Shown: positions 45,102-56,522 of the stretch, piece by piece | How the letters are laid out: the number at the start of each line of letters is the position of its first letter | Numbering within the stretch: position 1 is the stretch's first letter | Source of the DNA: Steinernema hermaphroditum | Lineage: Eukaryota; Nematoda; Chromadorea; Rhabditida; Steinernematidae | Assembly (NCBI GenBank): GCA_030435675.1 | Contig: CM059624.1 | Location: 10,006,769-10,070,768 of the forward strand | Length of the DNA: 64,000 nt | Direction: 5' to 3' | The notes under the pieces: model-generated | What the model saw: only the letters and a program-made list of their open reading frames with translations | Told to the model about the DNA's origin: nothing | Database searches by the model: none | Program-made: the position numbers and the translations under genes

Positions 45102-48100
45102 ATGAAAAGCGGCATTTCTCAAATGACGAAGTCCTATGACGGCGCCTCAGCGTTCTACTCGCACAGCTCGAAGCGGAACTGCTCCGTGATCGGCCTAGAG
45201 TGCATCTATGAACTCAGCTTCCCCTGGGCATCCTCGGCGCCCCTTTGGATCTGCACAATGTGCTTAGCCGCCGGCGACTCCCTCGCCTCCTTCGACGCCC
45301 ACGTGGATTCGGACAGTCACAAGGAGATCTATCTGGTGAGTGCGCGTGCACAGAGAGGATGACCGAGTTTTCAGAACGACTACGGAGAAGACACTGGACT
45401 GGCGATGCCGGAGCTCTACGCGGGCGATGCGCCCCAAAAGGTTGTTTACGAGAGGCTGAAGCTTGATTTGACTGGGAGTGGGGACTGCAAAGAAGCTCCG
45501 GAAGAGGAAATGATCGAGGTCGACTTTGAAGAGGTGGAATCGATCGAAGCCGATGTCGACGAGAAGCCAGGGTCTACGGTAGAAGAGCCTAAATCGAACG
45601 GGACCGTGCGGATGGACTCCCCTTCAGACGACCTCCCGACCGCCACCATCGGAGGACAGTTCGGCTTCCAGCGCTGTGGAAACAGTAGCTTCGTCAATCA
45701 CAACTTCAACCTACGCAACAGCCGGGAGACCGCTCGGGCATCTTTCGATGCGTGTGGCCTATCCTCGTCCGAAGCGACGACGCAGAAGCGAGCCGCCGAG
45801 GCCGCGTCGAAGAACTCGACGCCATCGGTCAAGAAGCCACGACTCTCGGCCGGGGACAGCGATGTGTTCAATGAGGACGATGTGCTGGTGATAGACATGG
45901 TCTCCGACTCCGAGGACCCTAATGAAGTGACAATCGTTGACAACACTGAGAAGCCCGAAGTGGAGATGTCAGCCGAAGAGAAGAAGCAGGAAGAAGCTGC
46001 CAAAAGGCGAACTAGAAATGCCAGTCGGAGACAAAGGGGAAAAGCAAAAGCTGCGTCCGACAGCGTCGCCTCGAACGGCCCTCCGATTCAGTATCCCCAT
46101 CTGTCCTCTAGGACGTGTTTCAATAGCACTCGCAAGGCGGCAAACGTTCTCGTTTTGACTCCTAGCAATGTAAATCGTTTGGATGAGCTCGTTGTAAACC
46201 CTATTATCGATACTCAGGGCTCCAATAATCAAAAGGCGACCAACAAGAACAGCGCTAACGCGTCTCAGAAGGACCAAAAGAACCAAAAGGCCTCACAGGC
46301 ACCAGCAAAGCCAGCGTTGCAAGCGAAGCCGTCTCCGTCATCTTCTACTTCTAAGGCTCAACCGTCCACTCAGAAGCCTCCCAAACCGGCTCACTCCAAA
46401 ACTCTAGATCAATCCCAGAAGCCTGTCACTTCGAAAGCACCCGAGAGCAACAAGCGTTCTCACAGTCCGGGCTACGTCCGCCCCGACCTTCCCTACATGA
46501 CCGACTCGCACAAACCGCCGACTCCTCTACAGCTCAAGCAGCACGTCAGGTCGCCGCCTCCGCCTCGAGAGGTCGCCAAACATCGTGAGGCTCGCCGAGA
46601 TGTCCCGCCTGGTCCGCCTCCGGACGGGAGATGCGTGAAAGATCTGGAGGCGCGTATGTACCGCTACGAAGGGGACATCATTCGGATGGAGTCACGCAGG
46701 GACTTGGTCGAGTACTGTAAGTCGAACTGTTTTTCTCTGTTTTACGCGCTCTTTCGTGATATTTCAATGTTTGAAGGTAATCTGTTTCCTGGATCAACAA
46801 ATCAAGAAGAGGTTGATTTGTTGATTCCTATAGGGTGAATTCTACACTTTTACAGCATCTAGGAATATTAGTATATCAGAAAGCAACTACTGTAATCTAT
46901 TTGGGGACTAAATGTAGGCTGTGTAGAGCCGGATGCCCTGATTTGCGTTTGTTTTGGAGTTATGCAGCATAGCTCGCATAGCAGTATTGCAAAGACACGT
47001 CACGATTTCTTGTCGACGCAGATATTCTGTGGCAGATTCTAATGTAGCGGCGGACATTTGGAGATTGTCGTAGACGGATTTGAAGTTCACTTGGACGCCA
47101 TTTTCACATCGCTGAGTGGAGGAGAAGAGAACACTTCAAAGGACTGCTCGGTTCGCCCAACTGAGCCGAGTCGGGTGGACAGCTCTGGCCGAGTCGGCTC
47201 CGGCCCAGATTGCATCTCTGCTTAGGATTGCTTTTATTTACAAGCTGATATTATCGGCATTTGTTAAAGTCAGTCAAAACGATAGAATTGTAAATTGTGA
47301 GCATCGTCGCTAGACGCGATTTACTCTCTTTCTGAGTTCTCCTATTGACAACCTATTGTCATCGTCTCAACGGAACGAAGTTCATCAAAGTGAACCCAAC
47401 CGACTGGAGGATAATGGGACCTTTCAGAGCTCATCGAATTGGAGGCGAGCAGTTTACTGTTGTTTACCGAAGTGCCACCAGTCCCGTATGTTCTGCAAAA
47501 ATGGTTGCCGAAAGGAGTCGGATGGGCGTTACCAAAAAACGATATAGCGATGTGTATTATCCCAGGATAAGAATGATGCATGTTCATTCGACCATATGCT
47601 TGCTCTTCCTGATAATGAGGACTTTTTATTGAATAATGCCTGAACGTGGGCATTACCTAGAAGCAGCAAAAATCGTGGCTGAGACATTTGAGTGCCACAT
47701 ATCTTACTAGTTGCTTACTACCAATCGATGAAGCAGGCCGAATTGTCTAAACTGCAATGTCTCGAATATCTTAGCATCGTGCGCTAGATCGTATGTCATA
47801 CTGACACTTTGCAACATTGTTTTACATTTGAGTGGTATATTTCGTGTATTGGATCGAGACGAAACGTCGACAAGATGCTTTCAAGAGGATCGATCGAACC
47901 TTGCAATCACTAAAGGTTCCCTGCAGACATAACCGTCTCTTCTTCTTCGTCTTTTTACCCTCCTCTTCCCTACAAACCCTTTGTAATTCTAGATTGTGTT
48001 GTAGACGCGTGAAAACACATTAGAAAACACCCACTTCCAAATTAACCTTTTCTCATTTAGTGTGGAAACAAGGCGTCCAACCGATCCGACCGGATGACTC

Positions 48101-49540
48101 CAAGGCGATCTTCTTCAACGCGGCGGTGTCGGCGATTCCGGACATAGTCGGCGCCACGAACCTTCATCCCGTGGAGATCCTCGACCGTCCGGACTTCGAA
48201 ACGCTCTACTGCGGGATGTGCGCCTTCTGGACGACGTGTGCAGTCATGCTCGACAAGCACTTGGTCTCCTACATCCACCGAATGAACTACTTGGTTAGTG
48301 AGAGTCACAGATGCAGTGTGGGTGGAAGGTCAAACTTGTAGAGTCGGAACTACCAGACGTTCTACAAGATCGTGAAGGACGAACACGACAAGGTCATGAA
48401 GGAGAAGTTGCTGGCGCAGTACATAAAACAGATTTGGAAAAACGAAGGCAGTGGAATGATGACACACAAGCTGAAGTGCGTGCTCTCGCCTCTGGTAGGT
48501 TCATCGTCAGCTCGGGCATCGTCCATGACTCTTTAAGGCGGTGGAGCGACTCTGGCCCGATCACATGAAGTTCCACAGCGAAAAATGGAAGAAGGGAGTG
48601 AAAGTCGAAATCATCCGTAGGGAACATTTCCTTAACGAGTCATATTGAATTCACCATTCAGACCAAGCAGCTCAGCAAGAAGCCTATGAAAGGGCGTGTG
48701 CAGAGATGGCCAAGGAGAGAGAAAGACATCGCGAAGAGAAGGAGAGACGGCGAAGCAGAAGTCGATCCCGAGAGAGGTCGCGGAGGTTCAGTCCAGAACG
48801 AAGAAGGGACGACCGAGAAAGGGACTACGACCGAGGAAGGGAGTACGATCGAGATCGGGACCGCGAAAGAGAGCGCCACCGCGAGAGACGCCATTCGCCG
48901 AGACGTTCGCCTTCTCGAGCCAAATGGGTACTCCACGGATCTCATGTCTCTCATCCACAATGTTCTTCTTCAGAGTCCTCCTAGATACGACGGCCACCAC
49001 GACAGCAGAGACCGTTCCAGGCGTTTCGATTCAGAGACAGAAGGGGACAAGCAGCTCCGGCTGATTTGCACGCAGCTCGGAATCCCCGAGAGCGATTTCC
49101 CCATGGCCAGGAAGATCATCGCCGAGTGTTCCCAGCAGATGGGCGCTGCGCCTCCAGAGCCATCTCACTACCGCTCTCCCTCTCCCACTTCTTCCCGTCT
49201 CAGCGGACTCCGCACCATTCTCCACCAGGCGTTGGCCCTCGAGGTCACTCACCAGGCACCGCCTCCCCATCAGTTCCAGATGCCTCCTACACAGCGCTTC
49301 GCCGAGCCTCCACCACCCCTTCAGCAGCTTCCACCTCCCCCAATCCAGCAGCAGCTTCCACCGCCCCAGGATCTTTGGCAGCCTCCCATCCAACCTAACT
49401 GGAGCATGCCGCCTCCGAATCTGAGTGTTCCTCCTCCCCAGCCCGTGCCACAACCAGTGCCGCCTCCTTTCCCCACCCCCATCAACTTCTCTCAGCCACC
49501 ACCCGACCCGTACGGTTATCCTCCACCGGGACGCTATTAG
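45102..49540 (+). CDS. predicted nuclear protein: two U1/C2H2-like fingers, RS/RD tract, Pro-rich tail
   Basis: Seven exons keep phase: 45102-45335, 45375-46716, 48061-48293, 48342-48494, 48538-48616, 48662-48927 and 48974-49540, about 957 aa. I recognise no named family. Seen: finger 1, LWICTMCLAAGDSLASFDAHVDSDSHKE (C-x2-C-x12-H-x5-H, U1 type); a long disordered acidic and Lys/Ala-rich region with KKPRLS and KRRTRNASRRQRGK as possible nuclear signals; finger 2, LYCGMCAFWTTCAVMLDKHLVSYIHR, of the same spacing class; a coiled Glu/Arg segment; an RS/RD-rich run (48740-48910, RSRSRSRERSRR) as in splicing factors; and a proline/glutamine tail (PPPPLQQLPPPPIQQQ). The 1345-nt intron at 46717-48060 is exceptional here. 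The start is the first ATG in the finger exon; an upstream exon is possible. RNA binding is inferred, not shown. Confidence 0.72.
46717..48060 (+). other. 1.3-kb intron of the zinc-finger gene
   Basis: Bounded by act|gtaagt and ttctcatttag. Contains the half repeat AGACATTTGAGTGCC at 47682. Its ORFs (up to 103 codons) show no family features. Confidence 0.7.
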
Positions 49541-49660
49541 TTTCTAGGGCTAGCATAGTTCTGCATGACAAAAGGGAAATTATGTGAAAACTTAGGGCAA
49601 TGGCTTCTACTCGTCGGTATTGTGAAAAAAAGTTCAATTGGTCTCTTACGCAACGTTTCC

Positions 49661-49666
49661 AATAAA
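49661..49666 (+). terminator. AATAAA poly(A) signal, zinc-finger gene
   Basis: 121 nt past the TAG at 49538-49540 and 74 nt before the stop of the convergent SCCPDH-like gene. Confidence 0.6.
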
Positions 49667-49739
49667 TTATTTCTGAAAGCGAAAAAGTGTAGTTTTGCCA
49701 GTTTGGATCTTCGACTCCCATTTTCTACACAAGCTGTAT

Positions 49740-51226
49740 TTACAAATGCGCCTTTAGAGAACCATCTTTCACGACATCAAAAGTGATCCCAAAGGCAGCC
49801 AGTCTCTCGTAGATCCGAGTATTCCCAAAAGCAGAAGCCGTTGTGAAGACGCCGCCCGGCTTCGGAAGAAGATCTCCATCTTCCAGAAGAGTCACCGCCG
49901 AAGAAACGACACAGGCCGCCGTGGACAGGTACGCCGGATCGGGTCCAACACAGCGCGTGACGACTCTCACATCGGGTGGGGAGGAATGTTCCTCATCGAC
50001 AGGAAGCTTCTCGTTCCAGCCTTGTCCGAAGAACCAGTAGGTGAAAGACGTCTGAAGAAGATTTAGAATAGGATGGAGGAAAAGAGACCTGATTGAGCTG
50101 CTCCCTTGACGGCCCCCCTTTCGAGAACATTCCGAAACTAAAGAGTTCCGGGTGCTTCTTCATGAATTCTCTCGTCCAGGAGTACTGTACAAGATTCCTG
50201 AAGGCTCCCAACCAGAGGGGCTGGGCGTTGGCCCAGAAGCAGTTCTGGCCGCGGAAGTAGGTCTCCACCCTCACTGGCCTCCTCTGGTTTCTCTCGAAGT
50301 CGAAGTACTGAGATCGAGTTACGATGCTTTTGTCAGCGCCGTAGAAGGTAGTGGCGTAGCCGTTCGTTTCTGGAGAATACCACACAGTAGATCGCTTGGG
50401 TGGTTTGAATTCAGAAAGGGGCATCTTCTCCGGCATGATAGCGTTTCTGACACGGCGGAGTTCGTCGATTCTCTCCTCGGAGAGGCCATGAATGAGGGTA
50501 TCGTAGGTCGTAGATGATATCGAGTAGCCCTGAATTCTACTTTTTACTCTACAGTTAGTGCTTGATATCGAAGAATCGATAAGTAAGTACTTTTAAAAAT
50601 AACTGACCGCTTTTCCATAGTGAATCTGAATCATCGTCTCCACATAACACAGATCGCCTTTGAATTTTCTCTTCAGGAAGTGAATCCCGAGGTCACAAGG
50701 AAGACTGTCAAATCCACATGCACCCACTACAAACACTTTCTTCTCTCTGGCCAGTTGATTGAACTTCATCTCCATCTTCTCGAGCCACTGAAATCTGTTC
50801 TTTGCTTCGGACTACGGTTTCCATCGTACCGCAGGCTCTCCCGCGATGTCGATGTGGTGAGCGCCGTTCTCGATCGCCGCCTTCACGACCGCTTCTCCAT
50901 GAAGGCGATACTGGAAGATCGTCAGAACTTAGGCTAAAGCTACTACCTACTGGTCCAACGGCGTTTATGATCACCTTAGCCTGCTTGGCCATCTCTGCCA
51001 GGGATGCGGGGTTGCCAGAATCTGCGACAATAATCTTCGTCGACGTCAAATCCTCGCCGCATCGTTCGCCAACGGCGACCAGCGTGGAACGGATTCTGTC
51101 CACATTTCTTCCGGCAACGGCAAAAGTCACATTCGCGTACTCCGACTTTATCAAGTACTCAAGCAGAAGAGACCCAGTGAAGCCGGTGACACCGTAGAAG
51201 ACGAGGTCGAAGCGATCTGACGCCAT
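49740..51226 (-). CDS. saccharopine dehydrogenase-like oxidoreductase (SCCPDH family), copy 1
   Basis: Rossmann-fold oxidoreductase of the SCCPDH group, found on lipid droplets and mitochondria in animals; the reaction is not established and it is not the lysine-pathway enzyme. Five exons: 51226-50951, 50910-50830, 50787-50608, 50529-50089 and 50051-49740, 429 aa, the length of human SCCPDH. Seen: FDLVFYGVTGFTGSLLLEYL (nucleotide-binding Gly loop), FAVAGRN, IINAVGP, YRLHGEAVVKAAIENG, HIDIAGEP, VVGACGFDSLPCDLG, then a C-terminal half with GPDPAYLSTAACV and GGVFTTASAFG. The ATG at 51226 aligns with the start of copy 2; an in-frame ATG at 51400 would add a basic, acid-poor 58 residues that could target mitochondria. 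Transcribed away from copy 2. Confidence 0.92.
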
Positions 51227-51400
51227 TTTTGAGCGAAACCTCGGCTGATCAAGACCGACGAAAGTTCTCTGGTGTTCAGCAGAAACTACACCATTTGTGG
51301 TATGTCGCGGCGATCTTCTTTGGGGAGCTAGTAAAGATACTGTTCTATACAGAGTTTTCGCGAGTGGTTTGACATATCGGACAGCCGGAACTGATGGCAT

Positions 51401-53648
51401 TCAGTCGGGAGGGAGCTGAATTGGAGCTTAGTTTTCTCATAATCGATCGGCCACCTTTTTAGTTCATAAGTTCAGCGACCCTTCGCCTTCTTCCCCCACA
51501 TATTAAAGCGTTTCAGGAGGCCGTTTGTTATCTGGAGGCACTCGCCTAATCAGCGTGATCGATAGTGAAAGATTGATCTCGCCTGTATGCCCTCTGTTTA
51601 CTGCAGCGGCGGTGGTTACGTGGGCAATCGATTTTCTCTTGATCGATCAACAACAAAACGATAGCATATTTTGTGGTCACATCTGAACCACCATGGAATT
51701 TCTATAATCTCTTATTCACACAATGTCACAATTCTAATCTAATCTATTAGCCGTGAACATTGCGAAACGACCTGCACAATTGGGAGATTTAGCTCCGCCA
51801 GCCGCAACTGTATCGTCTGCAGACCAGTTTTGCGGCTGTCTAGACTGTCTGTAGACTGCCTATAAATGGCATATCTGCTCGAGATTCATTGATGCGACCG
51901 ATCCTTTCCTGCAAACACAATTGCCTATGGGCAGACAAAAGGTATTATATGTCTAGACATAGCTCTTTTAAAGTTGACCTCAGACGGCAAGATGTTGTAC
52001 CCGAAACTGATATATTTCTGCAGATTTTTTTTTGCATAAACTTTACTTTTTCTTATACATAGAAGATACTGAGATTTCATATATTGTGCAAACATGTGTT
52101 AGAAAGTCGTTTCTGGAACCCTCTCCTGGCACCTTCCTCTGAATTTTGTGCCCTTTTCTCTCATGGTGAGAAGCAGCTATTGCACGAACAATGTCGAAAG
52201 TAAATATTTGCATAGATGCAAGGCTTGTCTTGTGTGCACCCTTGTGGCATCCAGAACGCTCTGTTTGTATTTCCATTATTCATGGATTGCTGGAACGATT
52301 CACCTCTATTTGTTTGACTTTCGTCCCATTTAGAGTCCTTTGGGAACCACCGAACAAAGATCATCCGACTCCAGGGGGAGAACGCACTACAAGCTCAACC
52401 AGAGCGCTTCTCTTTCGCAAGAGTTTCACAGAATTGCATGCCCACAGCCTCCGCTCCAGCACCGTCATCGTGCTGCATGATAAGCCCTCCTCAACTCTCG
52501 CCATCTTAGGAGAATCGAACAATCCTCGGGTGGGGTGTTGTGGCGTGATAAGAACGACTGAAAGACGTACAAAAAGGACCAAAAAGTCGCCATTTGCACA
52601 GAACGTTCGTTTATGGGCGCTCGAGTGTGCCGATTGAGTCACTTCCCTTCGGCGCCCCTTCTTTAGGTGATAGAAGAGCGCAAAAACGGAGATACTTTGC
52701 ACTCTGACCTATTCGGCCACCCCCTCTGCTTTCTGCTTCTTTCTATTTTGTCGAAGCGAGGCTTCGTGCGCTGTTACTTGCTGATCTATTCAAAGGATCC
52801 AATCGTCTTTTCGAAAAAACATCTTTATATTCGCGAGTCAGATGACGATTGTGAGTGGCAAAAAGAGACATGGATGAGAAACATTAGGAACCGGTTTTCT
52901 CGCTTTTTGTTTCTGCAAGGTGGTTTTTGAAGGAACTGAAGTATTCTCAGGTCCTTTGCAAGTACCTAGAGTAAATTACACTGCAAGGTAGAAATGCCTC
53001 CCCTTTTTGGTGTCTCTCTGGTAGACAAGGTTGTCATTTTTGTTGCAGGAATTGCAGGAAATGAGTGAAGCGGTGGTAAACCGACCACTTCCGCACAGAT
53101 CTGCTTCACAAAATTAGGGTCACTGTCTGCAGAATTTGTCTAACAGACACATTTTTTAACACTCCGTGCTTGACTTTGAAATTCAACAACTTCCAAAGGG
53201 TTCTGGATAATCAGCGTGCACTGATACCACCGAAGCTACAGCCCTCATTTCATTTTTCGTGCACAGAGACCGAAATCTTGACCGAAGTCCAGCTCTTCAA
53301 AACCTTTAATTTTCTACTGTAGCACAGAACCCTGCTGTCATGTGCCAAATGACATGAAACCGCGAGGGATGGGTACGGTAGTCAACAAAAACAGACAAAC
53401 TCCGGGAATGTCGTTTCTGTTTACGCCTTCCCCACGCCCTCTTTCGGGCAAAGATCGTTTCCGATCGGCATGTTCTCCGGCGACGGCACTCAGAATCGCC
53501 TTTTGTGGCGAGCGAGAAGAGTTCCGCGCGATCGATCGCCATCGAAACGAACGAAATTAGCACAAATATCGCGGCGCCTCTCCCTCGCCTTTGGCTTTCG
53601 CGAATTCGTTTTGTTTTCCGCGATTTTCTGCATTTATCTCCTAACCAG
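51401..53648. other. shared 5' region of the SCCPDH-like pair
   Basis: About 2.2 kb between divergent starts. GC-richer blocks at about 52350-52650 and 53380-53640 may be promoters. ORFs up to 148 codons (52191-52637) lack family features. Confidence 0.5.
53643..53648 (+). promoter_or_regulatory. probable trans-splice acceptor, SCCPDH-like copy 2
   Basis: A pyrimidine-rich run ending ctaaccag stops one base before the ATG at 53649. Confidence 0.5.
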
Positions 53649-55103
53649 ATGGTGAACGAACGCTTCGACATCGTCATCTACGGCGCCACTGGCTATACTG
53701 GCGCCGTGGTGCTGGAGAACCTCGTGAAGAGCGAGTACTCCGATGTAACCTACGCCGTCGCCGGCCGCAGCGAGGCGAAGCTGAAGGCGACGCTGAAGAA
53801 GGTCAGCTCCAACGTGGACAAGGACCTCACTGACACGAAGATGATCGTCGCCGACTCCAGCAAGCCGGAATCGCTCGCCGAAATGGCCAAGCACGCCAAG
53901 GTGATCATCAACGCTGTCGGACCGGTAGGCTTCTAGTTTTGGTCTTCTTTACTGAAAGCTGTTTTAGTACCGACTCCATGGTGAAGCCGTCGTCAAAGCG
54001 GCCGTCGAGAACGGCGCCAGCCACGTCGACATTTCGGGAGAGCCTGCCGTACGTCCATCCTCTGTATCCATCGACTGTACTCTGATTTTAGTGGCTCGAG
54101 CGCATGCAGATGACCTACGGAAAGCAGGCTGAGGAGAACGGCGTCTACATTGTTGGCGCCTGCGGATGGGACAGCATCCCTTGCGACCTGGGGGTGAACT
54201 TCATCAAGAAGAACTTCGGCGGCGACCTGAACCATGTTGAATCCTTCGTGCAGCTCAACACTGGCGACGCTGTGAGTGGTCGCCAATTCTCCTGCAATTC
54301 ACAACATCCCTTTAGGGTTACTCGTTCAACGCCGGCACCTACCAAACGCTGATTCTTGGAATCCATGGCGCGAAGTCCGACGGCCTGGGCAAGATCCGCA
54401 AGGAGATCATGCCGGTGAAGGTTCCGCGCTCGCAGTACAAGCTCCCGAAGCGACCGATGCTCTGGCAGTTGCCCTCGCTCGGCGGCTACGCACTGCCTTT
54501 CATGGGCGCTGACAAGAGCGTCGTCAACCGCTCACAGTACTACGACTACACGGCCAACGAGCAGCGCCCTGTGCTCCTGGAGACCTACATCCGCGTCCAG
54601 TCCCTCTTCTGGTCCCTCATGCTGATGCTCTGGCTGGTCGTCTTCCAGTTCATGGTCCAGTTCGAGTTCACCCGCAAGATCCTCCAGAAGTACCCCGACC
54701 AGTGCAGTTTCTATATGTTCAAGAATAGCGGACCTACTCGCGAACAGATGGAGCAGGTGAACCCTGCTTTCTTCAAACGCATCCATATCTCCCAGTTCAG
54801 GCCTCCTTCACCTACTGGTTCTTCGGCACCGGCTGGGACGACATTCTGCCCTACGACCAGGAACATCCCACGAAGCCCACCGTCAAGAAGGCCGCTCGCT
54901 GCGATGGACCCGATGCCGGATACATCGCCACCTCGTTCTGCGTGCTCTCCGCGGCCCTGACCGTTTTGAAGGACAAGAACACGCTGCCGCCGAAGGGAGG
55001 CGTCTTCACCACGGCCGCCGCTTTTGCGAAGACGGACATCTACACGCGCCTCGAGAAGTTCGGCATCAGATTCTCTGTGGTCGACCAGCCCAAGGAAGAG
55101 TAA
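53649..55103 (+). CDS. saccharopine dehydrogenase-like oxidoreductase (SCCPDH family), copy 2
   Basis: Paralogue of 49740-51226 in head-to-head orientation. Five exons: 53649-53924, 53968-54048, 54092-54271, 54316-54756 and 54801-55103, 426 aa. The first four exons have exactly the lengths of copy 1 (276, 81, 180 and 441 nt), so the duplication came after the introns were in place. Seen: FDIVIYGATGYTGAVVLENL, YAVAGRSEAKL, IINAVGP, YRLHGEAVVKAAVENG, HVDISGEP, VGACGWDSIPCDLGVNF, MGADKSVVNRSQYYDY, a hydrophobic segment LFWSLMLMLWLVVFQFMVQF that may dip into the membrane or droplet surface, GPDAGYIATSFCVL and GGVFTTAAAFAKT. Codon use is strongly biased to C-ending codons, which in nematodes usually means high expression. 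Stop TAA 55101-55103. Confidence 0.94.
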
Positions 55104-56066
55104 TAAGTCCTGCAGTTAGCTATAATTTTTGTTAACTATTTTTTAAATTAAATATTACTCTGTTCGGTGATTGGGATGTTAAAGGAGGACAAAGGTTCGC
55201 TGTAGAGGGTACGGGAGGTCAAGCAGTCAGGGCAACAAACGGTAACGAGCCCTTGTACAACTGGAGGTCGACGTGGACTCCTATCCTCTTTCATCTATAC
55301 TGAGTTTCCACTGCATTTCTTGGTGAACTATCTGGATTGCCAAGACTCCTATATTCCAGAAGAAGAGAAACTAATCCAGTTGTCTTCAAATTCCGCAAGA
55401 TGATACAACAACATAGAGGCATACAACTCGCTCAACATCTCAGTAAGCTTCTTCAACTCTCACTTTGATTTGTCGCAAATTGCATTCTTCCTGATTTTGG
55501 AGAACTACTCTGTCATTACGGTCCTACTTTTGTTCTACTATCAGTACCTCTGTGATACGCGAAATGGGCTGCTTATAGCATTACTTGTGTGATGGCCGTC
55601 TTGAAGAACATGCCGTTGAACAAGGTTACTGGGATAGCAGAGATTGATCCGAACTGCTGGCTGATTCTGTTTGTGTTGAGTGAGTTGTATGTCTCTATGG
55701 CAAATTTCAGCCGAATAGGCGTGGGACAGATTGTGTGCTTCCCTTGTTAGTTGTTGTATCGTATTAAGAATTTAAAGATCATTCGCTTCTGGAATCTAGG
55801 AGTCCGGTCCAAAGATAAGTAGCCCTGCAGCTATCTTTTCTTAAGAATTCTTTCACCCCAACCTTTCTTTGTCCGCTGAGACTAAAAACGCGAAGAAGGC
55901 ACGTGGACCTCATATGACTTTGTTTTCGACGCCGCTTGAATGGAAAACGAATGGCGCGGTCGTTTTATGGCGCATGAAAGGGGCTTCGGAGGCTAAAGAC
56001 CAGCATTTATGCGATGCACATTCATCGGCACCAAAGGTCGCCACAAACGTAGATTGGTCCGAGTGA

Positions 56067-56165
56067 TGTGGTCGTATGAGTCAAAGCGGAAGGCGCTAAG
56101 TAGAAGGCCACGAAAACAGTTCGTGCGTGGTAAAATCGCAGGACGTATGTAAAAATAAAAAGACA
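56067..56165 (+). repeat. diverged direct repeat, unit 1
   Basis: Shares GAGTCAAAGCGGAA...GCGAAAACA-type blocks, TTCGTGCGTGGT and the A-rich end with 56428-56522, same orientation, roughly 70% by eye. Confidence 0.5.
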
Positions 56166-56427
56166 GGATGCGACTTCTTAGTGTGTGCCGGATCTATGGA
56201 ATACGAAGATCTGTTTGGGATGAGTCAAAAATCCGTCGAAGTAGTAGCAAGAACGTGTCATTAGACGTGTGATTCAAGTATTCACCATGAGTACCTCCGA
56301 GCACGTCATGTGACAACCTCGCATGGATGTCCCTTTGCTTCTGAAAGCCCCAACAAGAAACAAAACATAACAATCCTGCTGTTTTCCATCAAAGGTCTCC
56401 GGAAATGCGTGGATACATCCATGACAT

Positions 56428-56522
56428 GGTAGCCTGACTCAAAACGGAAAGCTTCGAGCGGAAGGAGGCGAAAACATTTCGTGCGTGGTGTCGTTGGAAG
56501 ACGGAAATAAACAAAAAATGCT
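56428..56522 (+). repeat. diverged direct repeat, unit 2
   Basis: Second unit: GACTCAAAACGGAAAG...GAAAACATTTCGTGCGTGGT and an A-rich end; 361 bp after unit 1. Confidence 0.5.

Noticed and set aside
52191..52637. 148-codon ORF between the SCCPDH-like genes
   Set aside because: No conserved motif, no splice-supported neighbours, and an overlapping ORF on the other strand is equally open.
55300..55760. Possible decayed membrane-protein gene
   Set aside because: Hydrophobic stretches appear in several frames, but I could not chain them or match a family.
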